Part shown: positions 17,059-24,412 of the stretch, one piece after another | Layout: each line of letters begins with the position of its first letter | Position numbering within the stretch: the stretch's first letter is position 1 | Assembly (NCBI GenBank): GCA_929200255.1 | Contig: CAKMYZ010000009.1 | Location: forward strand, 62,001-126,000 | Length of the DNA stretch: 64,000 nt | Direction of reading: 5' to 3' | Origin: an uncultured Alphaproteobacteria bacterium | Lineage (GTDB): Bacteria; Pseudomonadota; Alphaproteobacteria; Rhodobacterales; Rhodobacteraceae | The notes under the pieces: generated by a model | The model's database searches: none | What the model was told of the DNA's origin: nothing | Seen by the model: the letters and a program-made list of their open reading frames with translations, nothing else | Translations under genes and position numbers: made by a program

Positions 17059-18261
17059 TCAGGCTTTGGCTTTGCGCGCACTTTCGGGGCCATGCGGATG
17101 CTTGGCGTGCGGATAAGGCGCGTGGTGGTGGTCGTGATCATGATCGTGGTGATGATGGTGGTGATCATGGCCATGATGGTGGTGGTGGTCAGCGGCTTCC
17201 AACCGGCACATGCCGGTGCAGAAAGCATCGCAGAGTGTGCAGTCAGCCACGTTTGACCCCGGCGCATTCGCGCCCTGCCCTTCGACATGGTGGTGATGGC
17301 TTTCCTGAACGGCACCAACTTCGCCCTCAAAACCCAGCACAGCGGTGCGGTATTTGCACAGCACGCAGGTCGGCGGCGGCACTGCGCCAAAGGCGGGGTG
17401 CGTGCGATCTTCGGCCTTGATGTGGTGATGCTTGCCGTCTTCCAACGCCAGCACCTGTTCGCGATAACCGCAGATGCCGCAGTTAGGCGGTGGCGTGTCG
17501 CTAATCTGCTCCATCACCCGTTCGGCGAAAGTTTCCAGCACCTGTGGGTGATCGCCCAGATAGCCCGCTTTGATAAATTGGATGTCAGAGTGCTCTTCGG
17601 CAACCTGATCGGTGAAGCCATAAATGCGGTCGATCAGAATGCCTGAGAACAAGAAATAGGGGAACACGATGACCCGCTTGTAAGGCAGACGCGCCACATG
17701 TTGCAGGCACGGTTCAACCAGCGGGAAGGTAACGCCGGAATAGCCAACTTCGACCCAGCCAAAGCCCATGCCCTCTTGCAGCATCCGCGCGATTTTGGCG
17801 ACGTTGCCGTTAGCATCAGGGTCGGATGCGCCGCGTCCAATCACAACCAGGCAGGTGTCCGTCAGGGGCATCGACCCATGTTCGGTATTGGCGCGATCGA
17901 CCGCCTCTTGAATGCGGCCAGCAGCGGCAGCGATCATCTTGGGGTCAACACCCAATTCGCGGCCATAGCTGACGTTGATATCATGCTTGGTCGCATAAGT
18001 ATTTAAGACGGTGGGGATATCGTTTTTGGCGTGCATCGCGGCAAACAACATACCCGGCACAGCCAGGATGCGTTCGCAGCCAGCGTCGCGCAATTTATCC
18101 AGACCATCGCGGATCACTGGGTTGGCAAATTCCAGATAGCCATAGTCGGTCATCCAGTCGTCTGGCAGATATGCGGGCAGTTTCTCAGCCAAGGTCGCAA
18201 ATTCATCCACAGCCGATTGGCTACGCGAACCATGGCCACAAATCATGACACCGGTTTTCAT
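17059..18261 (-). CDS. cbiX: CbiX-type sirohydrochlorin chelatase with Cys-pair repeats and His-rich tail
   Basis: Residues 1 to about 260 form the two-lobed chelatase: MICGHGSRSQ holds the N-terminal metal-site His, and FPYFLFSGILIDR lies in the second lobe. The family inserts Co2+ (or Fe2+) into sirohydrochlorin. The C-terminal 140 residues are unusual: two copies of a C-x2-C-x-Y-R-x2-V-L unit (CGICGYREQVLALE and CVLCKYRTAVLGFE), each followed by a His cluster, then CTLCDAFCTGMC and a tail of dozens of histidines. CbiX-L proteins of other bacteria carry a MXCXXC iron-sulfur motif and a His-rich region, so metal storage or an FeS centre is likely. It overlaps the gene before it by 4 bases. 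Confidence 0.9.
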   Translation of the reverse strand: MKTGVMICGHGSRSQSAVDEFATLAEKLPAYLPDDWMTDYGYLEFANPVIRDGLDKLRDAGCERILAVPGMLFAAMHAKNDIPTVLNTYATKHDINVSYGRELGVDPKMIAAAAGRIQEAVDRANTEHGSMPLTDTCLVVIGRGASDPDANGNVAKIARMLQEGMGFGWVEVGYSGVTFPLVEPCLQHVARLPYKRVIVFPYFLFSGILIDRIYGFTDQVAEEHSDIQFIKAGYLGDHPQVLETFAERVMEQISDTPPPNCGICGYREQVLALEDGKHHHIKAEDRTHPAFGAVPPPTCVLCKYRTAVLGFEGEVGAVQESHHHHVEGQGANAPGSNVADCTLCDAFCTGMCRLEAADHHHHHGHDHHHHHHDHDHDHHHAPYPHAKHPHGPESARKAKA

Positions 18262-18476
18262 GCCGCTTCCTCTTCCAGTTCTTCTTCCGCGACTTCGGGC
18301 GCCTCCTCTGCGGCTTTCTTGCCCTTCAAGGCACCCCAGATCGCGGCCAGACCAGCCAAGCCGATGGCCGCGCCAGCAACCCAGTGATCATGGCCAGCCA
18401 ATTCGCCCCAATGGCCGGGATGGGCAGAAGCTGCAGTGCTGGCAAATATCAGGGTCAATACAAGGCTAAGGCGCAT
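18258..18476 (-). CDS. Small exported HPGH protein at the head of the cobalamin operon (DUF6732-like)
   Basis: A 72-residue product with a signal peptide (MRLSLVLTLIFASTAASA), a mature N-terminus beginning HPGHWGELAGHDHW, one transmembrane helix (about 38-55) and an acidic tail (EEAPEVAEEELEEE). I recall Rhodobacteraceae proteins of this shape annotated DUF6732, unverified. The histidine-rich N-terminus facing the periplasm and the coupled ATGA overlap with cbiX suggest a role in cobalt sensing or delivery; this is inference. The start at 18476 is chosen because it opens the signal peptide. Confidence 0.7.
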   Translation of the reverse strand: MRLSLVLTLIFASTAASAHPGHWGELAGHDHWVAGAAIGLAGLAAIWGALKGKKAAEEAPEVAEEELEEEAA

Positions 18477-18781
18477 CTCAATGGTCCATTTGTTGTCAAC
18501 AAGACCAGAGACCCGGGGCCTGCCCGAGCACGACGACGTGGTGCCTTTGGTTCCCAATTTGGGTCAACCGCCGCACCTCCAACCGTTCTGGCCCTGAAAG
18601 GGCTTCGTCTGAAGATGCGTATACTGGTCCACCCCCGGCAGGGCAAATGCTTAAACGACACCTCGCCCACAGACAGCGGCAATACATCTGTGCGCAGGTG
18701 CAGAGGGTATGCGCCCTTGCAGATGTTTCTGTGCATTCAGCCTTGCGTTAGGTTTGATTCAGCAACGGAAGGATCAACAAC
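18477..18781. other. Divergent intergenic region between the corrin operon and the GST gene
   Basis: A 305-base gap that must contain the promoters of both flanking transcription units. It includes an odd inverted repeat CCCAATTTGGG at 18554-18564 that could be an operator. I searched both strands for a cobalamin riboswitch here and found no convincing B12 box or GCCACTG core. No gene is supported. Confidence 0.5.
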
Positions 18782-19756
18782 ATGGGCCAATTGGTTGATG
18801 GCGAATGGCACGACGTTTGGTATGACACCAAGAAAACGGGCGGTGCATTCGTGCGCAAGGACGCCAGTTTTCGGAATTGGATTACAGCAGATGGATCACC
18901 CGGACCAAGCGGTGAAGGCGGATATAAGGCCGAATCGGGCCGGTATCACCTTTATGTCTCATACGCCTGCCCCTGGGCGCATCGAACGCTGATTTTCCGA
19001 CAACTGAAAGGCCTGACAAACCACATCGGTACCTCTGCTGTGCATCCCGACATGCTGTCCGACGGTTGGACATTCAAAACAGACGACAAAGGGGCCACGG
19101 GCGACACCCTTTTTGGGTTTCCGTTTGCACGGGACATCTACACCAAGGCTGTGCCGGATATGAGTGGGCGTGTGACGGTGCCAATCCTTTGGGACAAACA
19201 AACCAACACCATCGTTTCCAACGAATCGTCGGAAATCATTCGCATGTTCAACACGGCCTTTGACGGGATCACCGGCAATACCGATGACTATTGGCCCGAA
19301 GATCTGCGCGATGCTATCGCACCCGTGAATGACCGAATCTACGATACGTTGAACAATGGGGTCTACAAATCCGGTTTCGCTACAACGCAAGAGGCCTACG
19401 ACAAGGCCGTGCACCCGTTGTTTGATACCCTTGATTGGCTTGAGGACCGGCTGAGCAATAACCGCTATCTGATGGGTGACACACTGACCGAGGCCGATTG
19501 GCGACTATGGACCACACTGGTGCGTTTTGACCCCGTCTACCACCTGCATTTCAAATGTAACCGCAAGCGGATCGCGGATTACCCCAATCTGATGGGATTC
19601 ACCCGCGAACTATACCAGATGCCCGGAATCACCCAGACAGTGAACATGGATCACATCGTGCGCCACTACCACTACAGCCACGATAGCATCAATCCGCATC
19701 GGATCGTGCCAATCAATCCTGCGCTCAGCTATGATGTGCCACACGGGCGCGACTAG
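18782..19756 (+). CDS. Glutathionyl-hydroquinone reductase (Xi-class glutathione transferase)
   Basis: A 324-residue cytosolic enzyme that reduces glutathionyl-hydroquinones, using glutathione. The diagnostic Xi-class motif SYACPWAHRTL gives the catalytic Cys63; the N-terminal thioredoxin-like domain ends with VPILWDKQTNTIVSNESSEI, and the helical C-terminal domain includes GDTLTEADWRLWTTLVRFD. Length is typical (about 320). It is transcribed alone and its 3' end overlaps the convergent receiver gene by 32 bases. The physiological quinone is unknown. Confidence 0.92.
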   Translation: MGQLVDGEWHDVWYDTKKTGGAFVRKDASFRNWITADGSPGPSGEGGYKAESGRYHLYVSYACPWAHRTLIFRQLKGLTNHIGTSAVHPDMLSDGWTFKTDDKGATGDTLFGFPFARDIYTKAVPDMSGRVTVPILWDKQTNTIVSNESSEIIRMFNTAFDGITGNTDDYWPEDLRDAIAPVNDRIYDTLNNGVYKSGFATTQEAYDKAVHPLFDTLDWLEDRLSNNRYLMGDTLTEADWRLWTTLVRFDPVYHLHFKCNRKRIADYPNLMGFTRELYQMPGITQTVNMDHIVRHYHYSHDSINPHRIVPINPALSYDVPHGRD

Positions 19757-20111
19757 TCGCGCCATAGTGTTGGACGATGGCGGCAAGATCACCCGGCGAT
19801 GTTGTCGATTCCACAAAGGCACGTGCATTGGCGGAATGATTGAAGATCGATCCGTCAGAAAAGAATGTGGTGTCGGTTACAAAGATCACGTTGGCGCTGG
19901 GCTGACGGAAATTTGCAAAATCAGCAACGGATAAGGCGCAACCGTCGCTCAACATCAGATCAAGAACAATCACGTCAAATTCGATCGATTGAACCAGATT
20001 ACAGGCGCGCGCGCCGGTGCTGGCCAATCGCACCTCCGCCCCAAGGCGGCTTAGGTGCTGCTCCCATAGGTTCCCAAGGTTTTCATTACTCTGAACAATC
20101 AAAGTCCGCAT
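19725..20111 (-). CDS. Stand-alone, divergent response-regulator receiver domain
   Basis: A 128-residue single-domain protein. The phosphoacceptor is kept as Asp51 (VIVLDLMLSDG) and the switch threonine near 79 (FVTDTT), but the N-terminal acidic pair is weak (SNEN at 8-11) and the conserved lysine before the last helix is missing (FVESTTSPGDL). Phosphorylation chemistry may therefore be altered. A GGGGGG-rich Shine-Dalgarno precedes the ATG at 20111; an upstream in-frame extension lacks support. About 90 bases upstream lies a perfect CtrA-type box. It has no output domain, so it must act through protein contacts. Confidence 0.8.
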   Translation of the reverse strand: MRTLIVQSNENLGNLWEQHLSRLGAEVRLASTGARACNLVQSIEFDVIVLDLMLSDGCALSVADFANFRQPSANVIFVTDTTFFSDGSIFNHSANARAFVESTTSPGDLAAIVQHYGATSRARVAHHS

Positions 20112-20201
20112 TCTTAGCCCCCCTACCCAATGCGCAGCGTCTTGCATATGGGCCCGTCTCGTATTTATGAACAACTTGTGAACACCACTCCGCCCAAAAT
20201 A

Positions 20202-20217
20202 TTAACAAAAGCTTAAC
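20202..20217. promoter_or_regulatory. Candidate CtrA binding site
   Basis: TTAACAAAAGCTTAAC matches the full alphaproteobacterial CtrA consensus TTAA-N7-TTAA(C). It lies 91 bases upstream of the divergent receiver gene and 101 bases upstream of the DUF1636-cobC-cobD unit, so either could be the target. CtrA control of signalling genes makes the receiver the better guess. Confidence 0.6.
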
Positions 20218-20317
20218 AGCCGCCACACATTGCACCAAAAGACAGACCCGGACAGAAAACCTTGTGCAAGTGGCAAGAATCCGCTTGAAGGCGATGATCA
20301 ACAGAAGGCGATACTGC

Positions 20318-20692
20318 ATGACCACCTGGATTACGATCTGCGACACCTGCAAGCGTGACGGCTGGGAGACTGGCGATATGGCGCAAACCGATGGCGAGCG
20401 GATGTCCGATATGATCGAAGCCGCGGCAACCGGGTTATCTGAGGTAAAAACACGCCGCGTGTCCTGCCTGATGGGTTGCACGCGGGCCTGCAACATCACG
20501 ATCCAGGCGCAGGGCAAGCTGAACTACACATTGGGTGAATTCGAACCGACCACTGATGCCGCCTCTGGCATCGTGGCCTATGCAATCGCACATGCGCAGT
20601 CAGAGACGGGGCGCGTACCTTACCGCGACTGGCCCGAGGCGATCAAAGGTCATTTCGTCACGCGCCACCCGCCACTGCCCACGGACAAATGA
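20318..20692 (+). CDS. DUF1636 family Cys-rich protein of cobalamin clusters
   Basis: A 124-residue protein with ITICDTCKRDGW near the N-terminus and the paired-cysteine block VSCLMGCTRACNITIQ (about 48-63). DUF1636 proteins are thioredoxin-like and often sit beside cob genes; an iron-sulfur or metal-binding role is presumed but unproven. GAAGG lies about 10 bases before this ATG, and the upstream extension of the frame has no support. Its stop overlaps the cobC start by 4 bases. Confidence 0.85.
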   Translation: MTTWITICDTCKRDGWETGDMAQTDGERMSDMIEAAATGLSEVKTRRVSCLMGCTRACNITIQAQGKLNYTLGEFEPTTDAASGIVAYAIAHAQSETGRVPYRDWPEAIKGHFVTRHPPLPTDK

Positions 20693-21624
20693 CCCAGGCA
20701 CGCGACCATGGTGGGGGCATTGACGCCGCAATCGCCCGGTTTGGCGGCACGCGCGGGGATTGGCTGGATTTATCCACCGGGATCAACCCGATGCCCTATC
20801 CGATGCCTGCCATGCCCCCCCACGCGTGGAAGGCTTTGCCTGACAAGGGCGCATTTGCCCGCCTCTATGCGCTTGCGCGCCGGTTCTGGAATGTTCCTGA
20901 TGATGCCGCAATCATTGGGGCCACCGGGGCATCTGCGATCATCGCAGCATTGCCGCATGTCATCCCACAAGGTGAGGTTTGCATACCGGGACCCACATAT
21001 AACGAGCATGGCGCAGCCTTTGGCGCGGCAAACTGGTGCTTGGGTCAAGACCCAAGCCACATGCTGGTCGCGGTGCATCCCAACAACCCCGATGGGCGCA
21101 TCTGGCAAGAGGCCGAATTCATCACACCCTACGCCATCATTGACGAAAGCTTTTGCGACATCGCGCCAGGGCAATCCCTGATCCACCTCGCGGCGCGTCC
21201 GGGCACGGTTGTGCTGAAGAGCTTTGGCAAATTCTGGGGGCTGGCGGGCCTGCGCCTTGGCTTTGCCATCGGTGATCCCGCGATCATCGCCCGGCTCAGC
21301 GATTTGCTGGGGCCCTGGCAAGTCTCCGGGCCCGCGCTTTCCATCGGGGCCGAGGCTTTGGCTGATCCACAGTGGGCCGATGAGACCCGTGCGCGGCTGG
21401 CGCAGGACGCCGCTCGGCTCGACAGCCTGCTGTCGACCTCCGGTGCAGAGGTGTTGGGCGGCACATCGCTATTCCGGCTCTATCAGGTCAAAGACGCCGC
21501 AGCCGCCCATGATCATCTGGCCGGACACCATATCCTGTCGCGCACGTTCCCTTATGCGCCGGATTGGTTGCGCCTGGGCCTGCCCGCACCCGATCGTTGG
21601 GCGCAATTGGAACGCGCATTGTGA
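20689..21624 (+). CDS. cobC: Threonine-phosphate decarboxylase (CobC type)
   Basis: A 311-residue PLP enzyme that makes (R)-1-amino-2-propanol O-phosphate, the aminopropanol linker of cobalamin. It has the class I/II aminotransferase layout: LSTGINPMPYP, PTYNEHG, HPNNPDGRIW, IIDESFCD, and the PLP lysine in LKSFGKFWGLAGLRLG (about residue 174). The pairing with cobD, which uses this product, supports the call. It overlaps DUF1636 and cobD by 4 bases each. Confidence 0.93.
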   Translation: MTQARDHGGGIDAAIARFGGTRGDWLDLSTGINPMPYPMPAMPPHAWKALPDKGAFARLYALARRFWNVPDDAAIIGATGASAIIAALPHVIPQGEVCIPGPTYNEHGAAFGAANWCLGQDPSHMLVAVHPNNPDGRIWQEAEFITPYAIIDESFCDIAPGQSLIHLAARPGTVVLKSFGKFWGLAGLRLGFAIGDPAIIARLSDLLGPWQVSGPALSIGAEALADPQWADETRARLAQDAARLDSLLSTSGAEVLGGTSLFRLYQVKDAAAAHDHLAGHHILSRTFPYAPDWLRLGLPAPDRWAQLERAL

Positions 21625-22517
21625 TCTTGATCTTTGGAATGCTGCTGGATGCCATAGCCGGAGAGCCGCGCTGGCTTTGGTCGCGTGTGGCACATCCGGC
21701 GGTTCTGATGGGGCGGCTGATCAACTGGTGCGACGTCAATTTCAACAAAGGGGCACATCGGCAGCTGTTTGGCGCAATGACCATCGTCGCGCTTTGCCTC
21801 GTGGCGGGCGCCCTTGGCTGGCTTATCGAGGCTATCCCCGGAGCTTTCCTTGATATTCTGGTGCTTGCCATCCTGCTCGCGCATCGGTCGCTGGTGCAAC
21901 ATGTCCAGGCCGTCGGGGATGCATTGCGTCTGTCCTTGGGCGACGGCAGGCACGCCGTTGCAAAGATCGTGGGGCGCGATATCCGCGATATGGATGAAAC
22001 CGCCGTCGCAAGATCAGCCACCGAAAGTGCCGCTGAAAACCTTTCTGACGGGGTGATCGCGCCCCTATTCTGGTTCGCGGTTGCAGGTGTGCCGGGGCTG
22101 TTGATCTACAAGGTGGTCAATACCGCCGACAGCATGATCGGATACCGCACGCCCAAGCACGAAGCCTTTGGTTGGGCCGCGGCACGGCTGGACGATCTGC
22201 TGAACCTGATCCCGGCGCGGCTGACGGCCTGCCTGATCTGGGCGGTCACCGGCAGGCCCGACCCCCGCGCCATCATCCTTGAGGCCCCCTTACACCGCTC
22301 ACCCAATGCAGGTTGGCCCGAGGCGGCAATGGCGCATGGGCTCAACATCGCACTCAGCGGCCCACGCAGCTATGGCGGCAGCACAAAGGATTACCCCTTC
22401 GTCAATGCCGATGGTGAGCGGGTGCTGAACGCAGATCACATTGATATGGCTGCAGGCATCCTTTGGAAAACCTGGGCGCTGACGATGGTGATCGCCCTGC
22501 TGCTCGCTCTGTTCTAA
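21621..22517 (+). CDS. cobD: Adenosylcobinamide-phosphate synthase
   Basis: A 298-residue integral membrane enzyme (CobD/CbiB) that attaches aminopropanol phosphate to adenosylcobyric acid. It has four to five hydrophobic segments and the family blocks LDAIAGEPRWLW, HPAVLMGRLI, ESAAENLSDGVIAPLFW, NTADSMIGYR and NIALSGPRSYGG. The start is a GTG overlapping the cobC stop (GTGA), which fits the N-terminus of the family better than the longer upstream frame. Confidence 0.95.
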   Translation: MILIFGMLLDAIAGEPRWLWSRVAHPAVLMGRLINWCDVNFNKGAHRQLFGAMTIVALCLVAGALGWLIEAIPGAFLDILVLAILLAHRSLVQHVQAVGDALRLSLGDGRHAVAKIVGRDIRDMDETAVARSATESAAENLSDGVIAPLFWFAVAGVPGLLIYKVVNTADSMIGYRTPKHEAFGWAAARLDDLLNLIPARLTACLIWAVTGRPDPRAIILEAPLHRSPNAGWPEAAMAHGLNIALSGPRSYGGSTKDYPFVNADGERVLNADHIDMAAGILWKTWALTMVIALLLALF

Positions 22518-22606
22518 TCGCGGGGTTTTACAGCGCCAGCCAGATGCCGACTTGCGCCGCACCACAGCGCTGCTACCTTCGCGTCAAAGCCAGAATGGAG
22601 CCTTTC

Positions 22607-23773
22607 ATGCGCGCAGTAGCACTCGCCCTCACTTTGATCGCCAACACAGCCAACGCCCAAACCTGTGGCGGCCCCGTCAACACCTTTATCGAAGGGGTCA
22701 AAGCCGAAGCGCAAGCCGCGGGCATCCCCGCCGCCACGGCCGATGCGTTTTTCCAAGGGGCACGGATCGAACAATCCGTGCTGAACGCGGACCGCGCGCA
22801 GGGCGTTTTTCAGAAGGACTTTGTCAGCTTCTCGCGCGCATTGATCAGCCAGAACCGGATCGATAACGGGCGGATTTATGGCCAGCGTTTCGACAGCACG
22901 TTTGACACGATTGAGGCCCGCTTTGGCATTCCACGCGGTGTGCTTTTGGCGTTCTGGGCGTTTGAAACGGACTATGGCCAGGTTCAAGGCAGCTTTAACA
23001 CGCGCAATGCCCTGCTTACCCTTGCGCATGATTGCCGCAGACCAGAACTGTTCCGCCCGCAACTGATCGCCGCAATTGAGCTTTACCGGCGCGGCGGCAT
23101 GAATCCGGCCACGACCACTGGGGCCTGGGCAGGTGAGATTGGTCAGTTACAGAAACTCCCGCGCGAAATCGTGCGCCAAGGTATGGATGGTGACGGTGAT
23201 GGTGTTGTTGATCTGAAAGGCTCATCACCTGACGCACTAATGACCGGGGCCAATGTGCTGTCCTCGCTGGGGTGGCGCGCAAATGAACCCTGGCTGCAGG
23301 AAATCAACGTGCCTGCAAACCTTGACTGGTCGCTGACCGGTCTGAACCACAAGATGAGCGTGACTGACTGGGCGGCACGCGGTGTCACGGCACGGCAAGG
23401 GTCGCTGGGGCCGTCGAACCTACCTGCCTCGATCCTGCTGCCCATGGGGCGCGACGGGCCGGCCTTCCTCGCCTATCCGAATTTCGAAGTTTACTTCGAC
23501 TGGAACAAGAGTTTTGTCTATGTGACCACTGCTGCCTATTTCGCCACACGACTAGGCGGTGCGCAGGTCTATGATGCAGGCAATCCAACACCACCATTGT
23601 CCGGCCAGCAAATGCAGCAGCTGCAACAAAAACTGACAGCGCGCGGCCACGACGTTGGCGGCATTGACGGTATTCTGGGTGCCATGACCCGCGCTGCCGT
23701 ACAGGCCGAACAGGCCCGTCTGGGCATGCCAGCGGATGCATGGCCGACACTGGAGCTGCTGAACCGGATGTAA
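22607..23773 (+). CDS. Lytic murein transglycosylase (MltB-type) with peptidoglycan-binding domain
   Basis: A 388-residue exported enzyme that cleaves glycan strands of murein with 1,6-anhydro product formation. It has a signal peptide (MRAVALALTLIANTANAQ), an SLT_2/MltB catalytic domain with Glu120 in AFWAFETDYG and the IGQLQKLPREI region, and a C-terminal peptidoglycan-binding domain (about 330-385) with GHDVGGIDGILGAMTRAAV. GGAG lies 6 bases before the ATG at 22607, deciding the start. It follows cobD by 89 bases and may be read from the same transcript. Confidence 0.92.
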   Translation: MRAVALALTLIANTANAQTCGGPVNTFIEGVKAEAQAAGIPAATADAFFQGARIEQSVLNADRAQGVFQKDFVSFSRALISQNRIDNGRIYGQRFDSTFDTIEARFGIPRGVLLAFWAFETDYGQVQGSFNTRNALLTLAHDCRRPELFRPQLIAAIELYRRGGMNPATTTGAWAGEIGQLQKLPREIVRQGMDGDGDGVVDLKGSSPDALMTGANVLSSLGWRANEPWLQEINVPANLDWSLTGLNHKMSVTDWAARGVTARQGSLGPSNLPASILLPMGRDGPAFLAYPNFEVYFDWNKSFVYVTTAAYFATRLGGAQVYDAGNPTPPLSGQQMQQLQQKLTARGHDVGGIDGILGAMTRAAVQAEQARLGMPADAWPTLELLNRM

Positions 23774-23775
23774 GA

Positions 23776-24393
23776 ATGGATCAAAACAACTTCTTTGAAT
23801 ATCTAATCAAATTAGCAAACAGCCGTGGAAACGCCGGAACATGGGCCGTAGACAATGGGACGGATGAATGGCGCGTTGGGCAAAATGACATCGAACTTCT
23901 TGCCGCAAGGACTTGGGCCGACGCGGCCAAACAGCAACGACACGCGATTGTATCAAATCTACATCCAAACCCGGCAGACCCTCCGGACATTCTCGGCGAA
24001 GTGGACGGGAAACAGACTAGCATTGAACTCACTGAATTTGTGAACGGACAATTCTTGGCAAAGTTCAAGCATGAAAACAGGAATCAAGATAGCCCAATAT
24101 ACTCAGCATACCACGGGCAAGGGTTCGTCGACGCACAATGGGACCAGCGAAGTTTCAGCAAGATGCTACGCAGCCTTATTGAGGGGAAGTGCAGCAAATA
24201 CGCCAAGGGCAATAAATCGTTTGACTACCTAGTGATCTACACCGGCGAAAAGTGGCTTTATCCCAATGAAGTTGCTGATTGGCTGAGTGACATCGACCCT
24301 GAACCATGGACACAGTTCGCAAACATTCACTTCTTGATGGACTATGACCCTTCTTGGAAGAATGGTTGCCATCCTTTGTTTATCATTAAGTGA
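23776..24393 (+). CDS. Unrecognised 205-residue protein, A+T-richer than its neighbours
   Basis: The start lies 2 bases after the transglycosylase stop. The product is soluble and rich in Asn, Gln, Lys, Trp and Tyr, unlike the surrounding proteins, and its DNA is visibly less G+C-rich (roughly half), suggesting recent acquisition. I recognise no family. A stretch PPDILGEVDGKQTSIELTEF (about 69-88) has the shape of a PD-(D/E)XK nuclease core (Asp71, then an acidic-x-polar motif Glu84-Leu-Thr), which raises a nuclease or restriction-related role as a weak possibility only. It converges on smc with a 19-base gap. Confidence 0.6.
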   Translation: MDQNNFFEYLIKLANSRGNAGTWAVDNGTDEWRVGQNDIELLAARTWADAAKQQRHAIVSNLHPNPADPPDILGEVDGKQTSIELTEFVNGQFLAKFKHENRNQDSPIYSAYHGQGFVDAQWDQRSFSKMLRSLIEGKCSKYAKGNKSFDYLVIYTGEKWLYPNEVADWLSDIDPEPWTQFANIHFLMDYDPSWKNGCHPLFIIK

Positions 24394-24412
24394 AAAACAG
24401 GAGCGGCTAGCT

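Noticed and set aside
17092-17190. Short tandem-like CAT/CAC repeats
   Set aside because: They are codons of the His-rich CbiX tail, not a CRISPR or independent DNA repeat.
18500-18530. B12-box-like string GACCAGAGACCCGGGG upstream of the corrin operon
   Set aside because: The other riboswitch elements (GCCACTG, GGGAAGG, CCGC core) are absent on either strand, and its orientation does not fit the operon.
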